From Siphonobacter aquaeclarae (lineage in GTDB: Bacteria; Bacteroidota; Bacteroidia; Cytophagales; Spirosomataceae): a stretch of 64,000 nt of DNA. The notes beneath the pieces were generated by a model, which saw nothing but the letters and a program-made list of their open reading frames with translations, made no database searches and was not told the DNA's origin. Shown in pieces: positions 7,824 through 17,275 of this stretch. The DNA is taken from the NCBI RefSeq assembly GCF_900103285.1, contig NZ_FNGS01000011.1, positions 156,540 to 220,539 on the forward strand. The letters run 5' to 3'. The translations under genes were made by a program, and so were the position numbers. Numbering within the stretch: the stretch's first letter is position 1; each line of letters starts with the position of its first letter.

Positions 7824-10028
7824 CTATTTCACCTCGTTCAATTCCAGAATAACGCTGGTACGGCCATTGTTGACAACGGGATTGAACCCGGCTGTCATCA
7901 GAAAATCACCGGTAAATACCGATTCCGATGCAATGGCTGAACGTTTGCCCGGATACAGGTTGATTTCCTTCACGCTGTATTTCCTGGCCGGATCCAGTCC
8001 GCCGAATTTCACCGGAATTTTGGAACCCGCGCCGTAACGGTTGCTCACGAGGTAGTTGAATACCACCGAGCGGGTCTTCTGCTTATTCACAAACATCAGC
8101 GACGCAAAGTCGTTTTCCCGGGGATTGACGAGCCGGTACAGGTCGCCATGCCAGACCACATCGCTGATCGACTTATACGTTTCAACAGACTGCTGACTGA
8201 ATTTGAGGTCGTCCGGACTCAGGTGACTGACCACAATATCATAGCCCATTTTACCCATCATCGCTACGTCGGTCCGGAATTTGAGCGGTTGTTTGCCCCA
8301 GTCCGTAACGTGATCGCAGTGGGTAATCGCCGGGAAGAAGTACGAGTATTCCCATTGCAGAAATACACGTTCGAGGGGATCGGTATTGTCGCTCGGCCAG
8401 AATTCCGTGAAGTACTTCAGGGCTTCGTAGTCCACCCGGCCGCCGCCGCCCGAGCACAGCATCATCGGTACTTTCGGGTACTTGGCACGCAGGCGGTCGA
8501 GGACTTTATACAAACCAAAAACATAGTCTACATACAGTTTCGACTCCGCCTGCTTGGTCTTTTTCAGGTATTCTGACTGCGCATTGTAGATAACTGCGTT
8601 GCAGTCCCACTTGATAAATGCCAGATCGGGATTTTTGGTAAAAAGGTCATCCAGAATACCAAAAACAAAATCCTGCACCTGGGGATTTGACAGGTCCAGT
8701 ACCAGCTGATTCCGGAAGTAATGTTCGGGGCGCTCCGGCTGGCGGATAACCCAATCCGGATGCTTTTCATACAGCTCGCTCTTCGGGTTGACCATCTCCG
8801 GTTCCACCCAGATGCCAAATTTAACCCCGGCTTTCTGGGCTTCCTTCACGAGATAGCCGATGCCATGCGGGAGTTTTTTGGCGTTTTCTTTCCAGTCGCC
8901 GAGCCCTGCATTGTCGCCGTTGCGGGGGTACTTATTGCCAAACCAGCCATCGTCGAGCAAAAACAGGTCTACGCCGAGCTTTTTGCCATCAGCGAAGAGA
9001 CCCGTCAATTTCGTCTCATCAAAATCAAAATAGGTAGCCTCCCAGTTATTGAGGAGGGTCAGGCGGGAGCCTTCGCCCTCGAGCACACGGTACTTGCGTG
9101 CCCAGTCGTGCAGGTTGCGGGAAGCTTCGCCTTTTCCTTTGTCGGAATAGGTAAAGAGGAAAGAGGGCGTTTTGAACTCCTTACCCGGCTCCAACGGATA
9201 CTCCGACGCATGCGGGTTGATACCGGCGATCAGGCGGAGGTTATCGTACGAATCGACTTCGAAGTCAATCTTGAAATTACCCGACCAGCCGAGGGTACCG
9301 AGGAGTACTTCGCCTTCGTCTTCCGTCGCCGGCTTGTTGAACGAAAGCTGAAAGGTCGGCGGCTGAAACAGGTTCGCACGCGTACCGAGCTTGGAATCGA
9401 GGGAGAGAATCCCGGCCTTGAGCTGCGTCGTTTCCGGGTTCATTTCCCGCGCCCAGCCGCCGTGGTAATGGGTGAGGTGGTACTGTCCGGCAGCAAAGTA
9501 CAGGTTGGCCGACGCATACTTGTGCATGACGATCGGCGCCTTTTCCTGGTGGCGGATGGTACTCCACTGCTCCACCACGTTTTCTTTCCGGTAAACCTTG
9601 TAGAACAACGTCACCTCAACCGGATACACGGGATCTTTGAGCCGGATGATTGTTTGCGTTACATTATCATTCAGCTGCTGTACTTCGTGGCTTTGGTAAA
9701 GTAGTTCGAGGGAGGTATTCCCGTCGGCGTGGGTTACCCGGATAGCCGGCTCCGAAAGGCTGACGGTTCCGCTGGGCGTATACGGAGACGCATAGATACC
9801 GGCATTGCCATCATCCTGGCGGTACTGACCGGGGACGGAGGCGTATTCACCGGGCTGCGTCAGTTTCCGTCCAAAATAGACAATATTGAGGCGATTGTTT
9901 TTATCCGTTTGCAGCACCAGGGCATTGCGGCCGGTCTCGATCGGGATAGTGACTTTTTGCTGGGCAAAGAGGCTGGTTGCGGCAAGAGATAAGAGCAATG
10001 CCGAAAAAAAGCGGTTCAGAGATTTCAT
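7824..10028 (-). CDS. alpha-galactosidase, glycoside hydrolase family 36
   Basis: This 734-aa protein has a signal peptide MKSLNRFFSALLLSLAATSLFA and so is exported. ATG 10028 is preferred over a start eight codons upstream because it begins the signal peptide. The N-terminal beta-supersandwich (to about 300) precedes a TIM barrel. The nucleophile is D475 in FIKWDCN and the acid/base is D547 in PSDNTD; CSGGGGRVDYE and the LDDGWFG motif are also intact. The enzyme removes alpha-1,6-linked galactose from raffinose-type or galactomannan side chains. No transporter or second glycosidase adjoins it, so substrate uptake must be encoded elsewhere. Confidence 0.92.
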   Translation of the reverse strand: MKSLNRFFSALLLSLAATSLFAQQKVTIPIETGRNALVLQTDKNNRLNIVYFGRKLTQPGEYASVPGQYRQDDGNAGIYASPYTPSGTVSLSEPAIRVTHADGNTSLELLYQSHEVQQLNDNVTQTIIRLKDPVYPVEVTLFYKVYRKENVVEQWSTIRHQEKAPIVMHKYASANLYFAAGQYHLTHYHGGWAREMNPETTQLKAGILSLDSKLGTRANLFQPPTFQLSFNKPATEDEGEVLLGTLGWSGNFKIDFEVDSYDNLRLIAGINPHASEYPLEPGKEFKTPSFLFTYSDKGKGEASRNLHDWARKYRVLEGEGSRLTLLNNWEATYFDFDETKLTGLFADGKKLGVDLFLLDDGWFGNKYPRNGDNAGLGDWKENAKKLPHGIGYLVKEAQKAGVKFGIWVEPEMVNPKSELYEKHPDWVIRQPERPEHYFRNQLVLDLSNPQVQDFVFGILDDLFTKNPDLAFIKWDCNAVIYNAQSEYLKKTKQAESKLYVDYVFGLYKVLDRLRAKYPKVPMMLCSGGGGRVDYEALKYFTEFWPSDNTDPLERVFLQWEYSYFFPAITHCDHVTDWGKQPLKFRTDVAMMGKMGYDIVVSHLSPDDLKFSQQSVETYKSISDVVWHGDLYRLVNPRENDFASLMFVNKQKTRSVVFNYLVSNRYGAGSKIPVKFGGLDPARKYSVKEINLYPGKRSAIASESVFTGDFLMTAGFNPVVNNGRTSVILELNEVK

Positions 10029-10103
10029 CAGGCAGGAATATAGGAATCCCAAAAATACACGGTAAGGTGTATTCCCTGCCCTGTTTCCGATACAAATCGC
10101 GGA

Positions 10104-10550
10104 TTAGTCGGCGACGTTTTTCTTTTGAAGCGTTTTGTGGAGGCGGGGCGTTTCGATCAGTGCGGCCGAACCGTACCAGGGATGCAGCTCCAGCGCGAAG
10201 ATGCCGGCTTTGACGCCGGGATCGGATTCGGCCAGTTTCTGGGCTTCTTCCATGCTCTCGACGTTGAAGATCAGGATACCCTTGTTTTCCTTTCCGTCAA
10301 GAAACGGCCCGGCTACGATCAGCTTGCCTTCTTCGGCGAGGCGGTTCATGTTGCGGAGGTGTTCCTTCTGGACTTTCATCCGCTCGTTTTTGTCTTCGAT
10401 TTTGACAGAACCGGTTTTGAGGAAGGCCAGTACGTATTTTTTCATTCCGTACTCGTCGGCGCCGAGTTTTCGGGCCAGCGGCTCGTCATAGGTCGTTTGC
10501 GCCGAAGCGCCGGTGGCGCACAGCAGGAGCAGAAGCAGTACTTTTTTCAT
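10104..10550 (-). CDS. exported YciI-like protein
   Basis: This 148-aa protein has a signal peptide (about 1-18, ending GASA) and one YciI-like ferredoxin-fold domain. Visible features are KYVLAFLKTG, then HLRNMNRLAEEGKLIVAGPFLD and AESDPGVKAGIFALELHPW, the usual order with the DP pair and the late His. YciI proteins are dimeric and of uncertain catalytic role. An exported version is common in Bacteroidota. It lies 75 bp upstream of alpha-galactosidase on the same strand, but a functional link is not evident. Confidence 0.82.
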   Translation of the reverse strand: MKKVLLLLLLCATGASAQTTYDEPLARKLGADEYGMKKYVLAFLKTGSVKIEDKNERMKVQKEHLRNMNRLAEEGKLIVAGPFLDGKENKGILIFNVESMEEAQKLAESDPGVKAGIFALELHPWYGSAALIETPRLHKTLQKKNVAD

Positions 10551-10565
10551 TGTATCAGGTAGTTT

Positions 10566-11267
10566 TCAGTCGAATTCCATGGATAACTGGTTCTGCTCCC
10601 GTTTGGGATGGACGTACTTCTTCCGCTTTTTGAGGGTCTCGTCGAGGATCAGTACCTCCGTTACCTTCTCCAGTACGCTCCGCTGGGTGAGCACTCCTTT
10701 CAGCGCCATGCCGCTGACGAACTCTATTTCACGCTTCCGGATGGTTTCGCGGAAGGCGTTGTCTTTTAGATTGAATTCGATGACTTCTCCCTGATACAGA
10801 CCCTTCCAGGCAAATTTCCCGCCTTTTAGTACGGGGGCAATCAGGTCGATCACCGCTTCAGGGTCACTGACGACCGGATCAGGCGTCAGCCACCGGGCAA
10901 ACTCCTTGCGCACGATGGTCTGCTCTTCTCCTTCTTCCGGCTCGGCGCCATACCAGCGGAAGATCACACCTGTCACTTTCGGGTAGTACTTCAGGCGGCG
11001 GTAGAAATTCCGGCGGGCTTCACGAAGCGGTACCGGGAGATCTTCGGTCGTCGTCCAGGCCCTGAATACCTGACGTACAATACCCTCCGAGCCTTCTTCC
11101 GCACTGATTCTCCATGTGTTCGGCGTCTCTGTACTTTCGAGCTCCGCGTGTCTCTCTCCGATCAGCCCCGTCAGCAGCAGCAGGATATCCCGCTCCCCTT
11201 CGTTCCGGACGAGCGCGTCCATCACCGGGGAAGCATCTGTCAATACATACTGAAGCTGAAAAAACAT
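10566..11267 (-). CDS. hypothetical protein
   Basis: This 233-aa protein is taken from the ATG at 11267 (MFFQLQYVLTDASP); an upstream in-frame start adds a proline/histidine-rich stretch that looks non-coding. It has no signal peptide or membrane segment. Acidic and aromatic stretches (RRNFYRRLKYYPKVTGVIF, KGGKFAWKGLYQGEVIEFNL) suggest a mixed alpha/beta fold. The C-terminus is lysine-rich (LKKRKKYVHPKREQNQ). I do not recognise the family. It ends 15 bp before the YciI-like gene start and may be co-transcribed with it. Confidence 0.65.
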   Translation of the reverse strand: MFFQLQYVLTDASPVMDALVRNEGERDILLLLTGLIGERHAELESTETPNTWRISAEEGSEGIVRQVFRAWTTTEDLPVPLREARRNFYRRLKYYPKVTGVIFRWYGAEPEEGEEQTIVRKEFARWLTPDPVVSDPEAVIDLIAPVLKGGKFAWKGLYQGEVIEFNLKDNAFRETIRKREIEFVSGMALKGVLTQRSVLEKVTEVLILDETLKKRKKYVHPKREQNQLSMEFD

Positions 11268-11311
11268 AGGGTACGGGTGAATGGGATGGTGGAGAGCTTT
11301 AGGCAATACGT

Positions 11312-11640
11312 TGTAGGCTTTAGGCTGTATGCTTTAGGCTATAGGCTTTAGGCCGCTGGCAACGTGTTTCAGCCCTCTCTTGCTTATAGCTTACAGCATA
11401 AAGCTTATCGCTTACGGTATGGGCTTTATGCCACATGCAACGTGTTTCAGCCTCTTGCTTATAGCTTACAGCATAAAGCTTATCGCTTACGGTATGGGCT
11501 TTATGCCACATGCAACGTGTTTCAGCCTCCTGCTTATAGCTTAAAGCATAGAGCTTATCGCTTGCGGTATAGGCTTTATGCCGTAGGCAATGTGTTTCAG
11601 CCTCTTGCTTATAGCTTACAGCCTAAAGCTTATCGCCCAA
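11312..11640. repeat. family A repeat array: heptads followed by about four 75-bp tandem copies
   Basis: From 11312 to 11360 the sequence is seven consecutive 7-mers ending in GC: TGTAGGC, TTTAGGC, TGTATGC, TTTAGGC, TATAGGC, TTTAGGC, CGCTGGC. From 11361 a unit of 75-78 bp repeats, marked by AACGTGTTTCAGCC at 11361, 11439, 11514 and (as AATGTG) 11589. Each unit holds reverse-orientation heptads (GCTTATA, GCTTACA, GCATAAA) and then forward ones, so each copy is itself a palindrome. It lies between secA and the hypothetical gene at 11267. Confidence 0.85.
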
Positions 11641-11691
11641 AAACTACAGCTTATCGCCCAAAACCTGCCGCTCCCCCTCCCCGAAAGATAC

Positions 11692-11725
11692 AAAAAAGCC
11701 GGATCAGCCTGCACCGATCCGGCTT
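11692..11725 (-). terminator. Rho-independent terminator of secA
   Basis: On the minus strand, the 10-bp stem AAGCCGGATC (11716-11725 read as reverse complement) and GATCCGGCTT closes a 10-nt loop. It is followed by six T (complement of 11692-11697). It lies 17 bp after the secA stop. Confidence 0.9.
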
Positions 11726-11742
11726 CAAAACCAGGGGAAAGC

Positions 11743-14700
11743 TTAGTCGATGACCACGCAGAGACCGCGTTTTACATCTTCCTCTACTTTCTTGAATTTC
11801 ACGTCGCGTTCGATACGGCCGTCCATATACTGTACCGAAACCCGCTGGTTGGGCTCGATCTTGTGGGAACGGATCGGCTGCTGACGCGGGCGGTCTTCGA
11901 TAGCCGGACCGGCAAGGGCTTCAAGCTCCTCGGCGGTTGGCGCGCTGCCTCCGGTGATGCCGGCGACGTCGTCCTTGCTGGTTTGCAGCTTCTGCTGCGG
12001 CGGAGCCTGCCGGGGCGCCTGCGGAGCGGCCGGGGCTTCGTCTACCTGCAATTCCGGAACATCATAGCGCATCAGCAACTGTACGATATCGAAATTGACT
12101 TTATTGACAAACTGCTGGAAGAGTTCGATCGACTCGAATTTGTAAATCAGCAGCGGGTCTTTCTGTTCGAAAACGGCGTTTTGTACCGACTGCTTCAGGT
12201 CGTCCATGTCGCGGAGGTGTTCCTTCCACTCCTGGTCGATGACAGAAAGCGCGATTGACTTCTCGATTTCCCGCGTGACGTCGCGGCCTTCGCTGTGCAG
12301 CGCCTTCAGGAAGTTGACCTGGAAGCCCATGAGGTGCTCGCCGTCGGTAAAGGGCAGGCCAATGACCGACTGGTCGTTGACATTGCCGCGGTTGGCGTCA
12401 AACAACTGCTGGAAGAACGGCAGCATCCGGTGTGCGATATCGCGGCTCTTGGCATTGTAGTGGCCTTCTGCCGCGGCGTGGAGCTGCTGGGTACGCTGTT
12501 CGGGCCGCAGACGGGAGAATTCGTCTTTCGAGAACGGAACCTGGATGGACAACGACTCGATGACGCGCAGTTCGAACTCTTCGTAAGACGGGTTATTCTT
12601 CACCAGCTCCTCGCATACGTCAAACAGAATATTGGCGAGGTCAAGGGCCAGCCGGTCTCCGAAGAGCGCGTTCCGGCGGCGCTTGTAAATCGCCTCCCGC
12701 TGGTAGTTCATGACGTCGTCGTATTCCAGCAGGCGCTTCCGGATACCGAAGTTGTTTTCTTCGACTTTCTTCTGCGCCCGTTCGATCGACGAGGTAATCA
12801 TCGAGTGCTGGATTACTTCTCCTTCTTCCATCCCCATCCGGTCCATCACCTTCGCGATCCGCTCGGAACCGAACAGACGCATCAGGTTATCTTCCAGCGA
12901 AACGAAAAACTGAGAAGAACCCGGGTCACCCTGGCGACCGGCACGACCACGCAGCTGGCGGTCTACCCGCCGGGATTCGTGGCGCTCGGTACCGATGATG
13001 GCAAGTCCGCCCGCCGCCTTGGACTCCGGCGTCAGCTTGATATCCGTACCCCGGCCCGCCATGTTGGTGGCGATGGTTACGTTACGGGGCTGACCGGCGC
13101 TGGCGACGATCTCCGCTTCGCGCTGGTGGTACTTGGCATTGAGGACCTGGTGCTGAATACCCCGCATGCGGAGCAGACGGCTCAGGATTTCGGAGTTTTC
13201 GACGGAGGTTGTACCGACGAGTACCGGGCGACCGGCTTTCACCAGTTCGTCGATCTCCTGAACAACCGCGTTGTATTTCTCCCGAACGGTCTTGTATACT
13301 TTATCTTCCTGGTCGGCGCGGACGATCTTGAGGTTCGTCGGAATCGCGACAACGTCCAGTTTGTAGATCTGCCAGAATTCGCCGGCTTCCGTTTCCGCTG
13401 TACCGGTCATACCGCCCAGCTTGTGATACATCCGGAAGTAGTTTTGCAGCGTTACCGTCGCATAGGTCTGGGTAGCGTCTTCGACTTTCACCTTTTCCTT
13501 TGCTTCGATGGCCTGGTGAAGCCCGTCCGAATACCGGCGGCCTTCCATGATCCGGCCCGTCTGCTCATCGACGATCTTGATCTTCCCGTCCATGATGACG
13601 TATTCCACGTCGCGCTCAAACAGGGTATGTGCCTTGAGGAGCTGGCTGACAGTGTGGATACGTTGTGTTTTGATGGAATAGTCGCGGATAATCTCGTCTT
13701 TCCGGTGGATTTTTTCCGTTTCGGGAAGATCGGATTTGTCTACGCGGTTGAGCTCGATCGACAGGTCAGGCAGGATGAAGAAGTTCGGATCTTCGTTTTT
13801 CGACGTCATGACATCGATTCCCTTTTCTGTCAGTTCGACCGAGTTGTTTTTCTCTTCAATGACGAAAAACAGCGGCGCATCGGCTTCCGGCATACGCTTG
13901 CCCTGCTCCTGGAGGTAGTCGTTTTCGGTCGCCCGCATGATCGCCTGATTCCCCTGTTCGCTGAGGAACTTGATGAGGGGCTTGTACTTCGGCAGACCGC
14001 GGTGCGCACGGAACAGCGCCAGACCACCTTCTTTCGTATTGCCGGCGGCAATGAGGCGGCGGGCGTCTGTCAGGAAGCCCTGAACGAGCTTCTGCTGCTC
14101 TTCGACCAGCTTGTGGATGCGGGGATTGAGTACCTCAAACTCCTGTACGTCGTCGTCTTTCACAATCGGACCGCTGATAATCAATGGGGTCCGGGCGTCA
14201 TCGATGAGGACGGAGTCCACTTCATCGACCATCGCGAAGTGGTGCTTGCGCTGGACGAGCTCTTCCGGGCTCCGTGCCATGTTGTCACGGAGGTAGTCGA
14301 ACCCGAATTCGTTATTGGTACCGTACGTAATGTCAGCCAGATAAGCGTTGCGGCGTGCCTGGGTATTCGGCTCATGGCGGTCGATGCAATCGACGGTCAG
14401 GCCGTGGAACTCAAACAGCGGCGCATTCCACTCGGAGTCACGCTTGGCGAGGTAGTCGTTGACCGTGACAATGTGTACCCCTTTGCCGCCGAGGGCATTC
14501 AGGAACGACGGCAGCGTCGAAACGAGCGTCTTACCTTCCCCCGTCGCCATTTCGGAAATCTTACCCTGGTGCAGTACCACGCCGCCGATGAGCTGTACGT
14601 CGTAATGGACCATGTTCCAGGTAATCGGCTGGCCGACTACGTCCCAGGTGTTTTTCCAGATGGCCTTGTCGCCGTCGATGACGACGTTCGATTTCTTCGA

Positions 14701-15120
14701 AGCAATAAAGCGGTCGTGAACCGTTGCGGTGACGGCAAGCTGCCCGTTTTCGGTATACCGGCGGGCGGTTTCCTTCACGAGCGCAAAAGCCCGGGGCAGA
14801 ATCTCGAGCAATACCTCTTCGAGCTTCTGATCCGACTGTATTTCGAGGGCGTCGAGCTGCTTGAACAGGGAGTCCTTTTCGTTGATATCCAGGTCCGCTT
14901 CTACGTCAATGCGCTGACGGATGGCATCGGCCTGTTCCTGAATGGGAGCCAGACGTTCTTTGATAACTGCCTTCAAATCAGCGGATTGCTGGCGGATATC
15001 ATCGTCAGATAAATCCTTTAACCTGGCAAATTCGGCATTAATCTTTCCGACGTAGGGATACAGTTCTTTCAGGTCCCGATCGGATTTCGTGCCGAAAATT
15101 TTGGTGATGAGTTTAAGCAT
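11743..15120 (-). CDS. secA: protein translocase ATPase SecA
   Basis: This 1125-aa motor drives preproteins through SecYEG. Walker A is visible as MATGEGKTLV, the DEAD-like box as MVDEVDSVLIDDARTPL, and motif V/VI as NMAGRGTDIKL and RRVDRQLRGRAGRQGDPG. Length is well above the roughly 900 aa of E. coli SecA, as is usual in Bacteroidota, with extra sequence in the N-terminal half (about 340-430). The C-terminal zinc motif CxCxSGxxxxxCH is absent; the protein ends KRGLCVVID after a proline/glutamine-rich linker. It is transcribed alone. Confidence 0.97.
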   Translation of the reverse strand: MLKLITKIFGTKSDRDLKELYPYVGKINAEFARLKDLSDDDIRQQSADLKAVIKERLAPIQEQADAIRQRIDVEADLDINEKDSLFKQLDALEIQSDQKLEEVLLEILPRAFALVKETARRYTENGQLAVTATVHDRFIASKKSNVVIDGDKAIWKNTWDVVGQPITWNMVHYDVQLIGGVVLHQGKISEMATGEGKTLVSTLPSFLNALGGKGVHIVTVNDYLAKRDSEWNAPLFEFHGLTVDCIDRHEPNTQARRNAYLADITYGTNNEFGFDYLRDNMARSPEELVQRKHHFAMVDEVDSVLIDDARTPLIISGPIVKDDDVQEFEVLNPRIHKLVEEQQKLVQGFLTDARRLIAAGNTKEGGLALFRAHRGLPKYKPLIKFLSEQGNQAIMRATENDYLQEQGKRMPEADAPLFFVIEEKNNSVELTEKGIDVMTSKNEDPNFFILPDLSIELNRVDKSDLPETEKIHRKDEIIRDYSIKTQRIHTVSQLLKAHTLFERDVEYVIMDGKIKIVDEQTGRIMEGRRYSDGLHQAIEAKEKVKVEDATQTYATVTLQNYFRMYHKLGGMTGTAETEAGEFWQIYKLDVVAIPTNLKIVRADQEDKVYKTVREKYNAVVQEIDELVKAGRPVLVGTTSVENSEILSRLLRMRGIQHQVLNAKYHQREAEIVASAGQPRNVTIATNMAGRGTDIKLTPESKAAGGLAIIGTERHESRRVDRQLRGRAGRQGDPGSSQFFVSLEDNLMRLFGSERIAKVMDRMGMEEGEVIQHSMITSSIERAQKKVEENNFGIRKRLLEYDDVMNYQREAIYKRRRNALFGDRLALDLANILFDVCEELVKNNPSYEEFELRVIESLSIQVPFSKDEFSRLRPEQRTQQLHAAAEGHYNAKSRDIAHRMLPFFQQLFDANRGNVNDQSVIGLPFTDGEHLMGFQVNFLKALHSEGRDVTREIEKSIALSVIDQEWKEHLRDMDDLKQSVQNAVFEQKDPLLIYKFESIELFQQFVNKVNFDIVQLLMRYDVPELQVDEAPAAPQAPRQAPPQQKLQTSKDDVAGITGGSAPTAEELEALAGPAIEDRPRQQPIRSHKIEPNQRVSVQYMDGRIERDVKFKKVEEDVKRGLCVVID

Positions 15121-15246
15121 AGCTCTGTGCTAAAGCACCGTTAATCGTGGTTAGTCAACCATGTGACACGCTGACTTTCAATACAAATCGGTTGTGACGG
15201 CTTCAAACAAAAAGCCCCCACCGGGGGTCGGACAACAGGCAGAAGA

Positions 15247-15280
15247 CAAATTTACGCTATTCTCCGCACCCGAAAGCAAA
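15247..15280 (-). promoter_or_regulatory. candidate secA promoter
   Basis: On the minus strand, TTTG (15277-15280) and TAAATTTG (15247-15254) match the Bacteroidota -33/-7 elements, but the 22-nt spacer is slightly long. The leader to ATG 15120 would be about 120 nt. Confidence 0.35.
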
Positions 15281-15475
15281 AAAAAAGTTCCCAAACACCG
15301 CTTTGGACCCGAAAGCGGCCAAAAGGTTTTGCAGATCGGACAAATTGACAGAAAATCAGAAGCAGTCGGACAGGTCCGCCTTTTTTGACCAAAAAAACGG
15401 TCAGTGAACGGGTTTTCTTTTCTCACCCGCCCTATAACTACTATATTAGTTCGTTTTTTCAACGTCATCAGCGCT

Positions 15476-15955
15476 ATGAGCGACCAACAGGAAGAGAATC
15501 CCTACTACCGCCGCGTTCACAAGGAGCGGCCCAAGATGAAAATACCCGGCCTGGGCAGTATCGGCGCGGGCAAAGGTCAGGGAGATATCTATACCCGCCT
15601 GCTTCCCCTTGTCATAATTGCGTTTATCGGTTACGCGGTGTACGATACGTTCGTGTCGATCAACCGAAAGAAAAAAGACGTAGTAGACGGCGCCGACGCC
15701 ATCCGGGAAATGACCTGGAATCAGGAAAAGGTATTCAAGAAGTACGCGGATATGGGCAAGAAGGCCAAACACTTTTACCTCGTGATTGGAAAACCGGGCG
15801 CAACCAAAACCATCGACTTCGGCGAGGAAACGTCCGGCTTCTGGGATCAGGTCGACCCGTACAACCACCTGACCAAAGCACCGGGCAGTCTGAAAGTGAC
15901 GGTAGACGCCTACGACAACAGCCGTGACCGTACCATTGAAATGAAATTTGAATAA
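15476..15955 (+). CDS. hypothetical single-pass membrane protein
   Basis: This 159-aa protein is read from ATG 15476 (MSDQQEENPYYRR); an upstream extension lacks protein character. A basic N-terminus (KERPKMKIPGLGS) precedes one membrane helix, LLPLVIIAFIGYAVYDTFV (about residues 42-60). A soluble domain (about 70-159) follows, with KAKHFYLVIGKPGATKTIDFG and a final SRDRTIEMKFE. I do not recognise the family. It lies alone, divergent from secA, with a terminator shared with the next gene. Confidence 0.7.
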   Translation: MSDQQEENPYYRRVHKERPKMKIPGLGSIGAGKGQGDIYTRLLPLVIIAFIGYAVYDTFVSINRKKKDVVDGADAIREMTWNQEKVFKKYADMGKKAKHFYLVIGKPGATKTIDFGEETSGFWDQVDPYNHLTKAPGSLKVTVDAYDNSRDRTIEMKFE

Positions 15956-15983
15956 GGGCTCATTTCCTACCTGACCCAAATAG

Positions 15984-16016
15984 AAAAAGGGATTTCCGGC
16001 CAGGAAATCCCTTTTT
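15984..16016. terminator. bidirectional terminator
   Basis: AAAAAGGGATTTCC (15984-15997) pairs perfectly with GGAAATCCCTTTTT (16003-16016) around a 5-nt loop. A or T runs are on both sides, so it serves both convergent genes. Confidence 0.92.
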
Positions 16017-16034
16017 TATGCTTGTCTGTTTGAA

Positions 16035-16979
16035 TCAGGCTTCCACCAGCATCGCCCCGAACGAGTAGCCGCCGCCGAAGGTCGTGACGACAATCTTGTC
16101 TCCTTTCTGGAAACGGTACTTGTTTTCATCCAGCCCGATGGCGCAGCCGGCACAGCCGGTATTGCCGAGGTACTGAATGTTGGAAAGCAGCTTGTCCATC
16201 GGCAGGCCGAGCTCTTCCATGACTTTTTTCGAAATCCGGAAGTTGGCCTGGTGCGGAAGTACCCAATCCACGTCGTCGAGGGTCATGCCGTTGCGACCGA
16301 GGATCTGCCGGCTCGCACGGGGCATATACACAACAGCGTTGATGAATACGTCGCGACCGTTGGGCATGACAAACCCGCCGTCTTTCGGCTTCAGGACGAC
16401 GCCTTCCATAGCCTTACCGGCCGTGGCAGCTCCGCCTGTCAGAATGTCTACGATCTTGAAATCTCCTTCGGATACGCGGTCTGCCGAGAGAAACAACGCC
16501 GCAGCGCCGTCTCCCCAGAGGTGACCGGCAACTTTGTCTTCGTCATTGCTGTAAGCGGTGTTATTGTCAGACACCACTACCAGCGCACGCGTCGCTTTTT
16601 TCATGCAGAAATATCCCTGCACTACCTCGAGGGCATTCAGCAGGGACGAGCACGCCGAAGAAACCGACACCACCGGAATATCCGGAATCTGGAGGTCATG
16701 CTGGACAGCATGGGCCAGGGAAACGATGGTATCATACGGCGTATAGGTGGCCCCAACAATCAGGTCAATTTCCTGAACCGGGTAAGGCAGCAACGCCAGT
16801 CCCTGGCGTACGGCCTCGATGGCCATGGTATTCGTGTTTTCGTGAGGGGCGGCTTTCCGACGTTCTCGGATGCCCGTCCGCTCCACAATCCACTGGTCAG
16901 ACAATCCATTCAGTCGGGCGAAGTGTTCATTCGTAACAACTTGCTCCGGCAGATAGCTACTTATCGCGTTGATATACAT
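16035..16979 (-). CDS. beta-ketoacyl-ACP synthase III family protein
   Basis: This 314-aa thiolase-fold condensing enzyme has an intact FabH triad: C110 in SVSSACSSL, H243 in LPHQANFR and N273 in YLGNTGCAG. ATG 16979 is used; a TTG three codons upstream is weaker. FabH enzymes join an acyl-CoA with malonyl-ACP to start fatty acid synthesis; related proteins start aryl polyene or other lipid pathways. It stands alone rather than in a fab cluster, so a specialised role is possible. Its 5' leader carries two copies of a palindrome also found before the acyl-CoA dehydrogenase gene, suggesting lipid-responsive control. Confidence 0.88.
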   Translation of the reverse strand: MYINAISSYLPEQVVTNEHFARLNGLSDQWIVERTGIRERRKAAPHENTNTMAIEAVRQGLALLPYPVQEIDLIVGATYTPYDTIVSLAHAVQHDLQIPDIPVVSVSSACSSLLNALEVVQGYFCMKKATRALVVVSDNNTAYSNDEDKVAGHLWGDGAAALFLSADRVSEGDFKIVDILTGGAATAGKAMEGVVLKPKDGGFVMPNGRDVFINAVVYMPRASRQILGRNGMTLDDVDWVLPHQANFRISKKVMEELGLPMDKLLSNIQYLGNTGCAGCAIGLDENKYRFQKGDKIVVTTFGGGYSFGAMLVEA

Positions 16980-17203
16980 AAGGGTCAAGCGGGGAAAGCT
17001 CGCATTTGCACTTTGCCGTGATTTATTGCACTATGCAAAGAATGTGTTTTGTATTGAACTACGCAAATGGATCACAGAATATTCATAGAAGCTATTGATA
17101 TAATCATACGTAAATTTACAATCTCTTCCTATTCGGTGTAACGTAAGGCTCGCATGCGCTGTATAAACCTTGCGTCCTCCGAAAAGTTCTCTCCAAAAAA
17201 TTA

Positions 17204-17223
17204 AATAGTATGCTTGCATAATA
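17204..17223. promoter_or_regulatory. palindromic operator, copy 1
   Basis: AATAGTATGCTTGCATAATA contains the inverted repeat TATGC-TT-GCATA. The exact reverse complement of all 20 bases occurs at 24476-24495 before the acyl-CoA dehydrogenase gene. It lies about 225 bp upstream of the KAS III-type start. Confidence 0.65.
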
Positions 17224-17253
17224 TTAGGTATGCATTCTATCTTTGAGCATCCC

Positions 17254-17275
17254 AATAGTATGTAAGCATACTATT
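17254..17275. promoter_or_regulatory. palindromic operator, copy 2
   Basis: Two perfect 9-bp arms, AATAGTATG and CATACTATT, flank TAAG. The arms are the same half-sites as in copy 1, 30 bp away. This spacing is typical of paired TetR- or MarR-type sites; the regulator is unknown. Confidence 0.65.

Noticed and set aside
11361..11640. Possible CRISPR array
   Set aside because: The repeated unit is contiguous, the supposed spacers are as conserved as the repeats, and no cas gene is near.
11320..11753. Open readings with repeated peptide units in the array beside secA
   Set aside because: They exist on both strands and arise because the 75-bp unit is a multiple of three. The DNA is a palindromic repeat, not a gene.
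12295..15012. 905-codon open reading antisense to secA
   Set aside because: It is the shadow of a highly conserved gene in GC-biased DNA; its translation has no family motifs, whereas the minus-strand reading is clearly SecA.
17031..17255. 74-codon minus-strand reading upstream of the KAS III-type gene
   Set aside because: It runs through one operator copy and has no recognisable fold or start signal.
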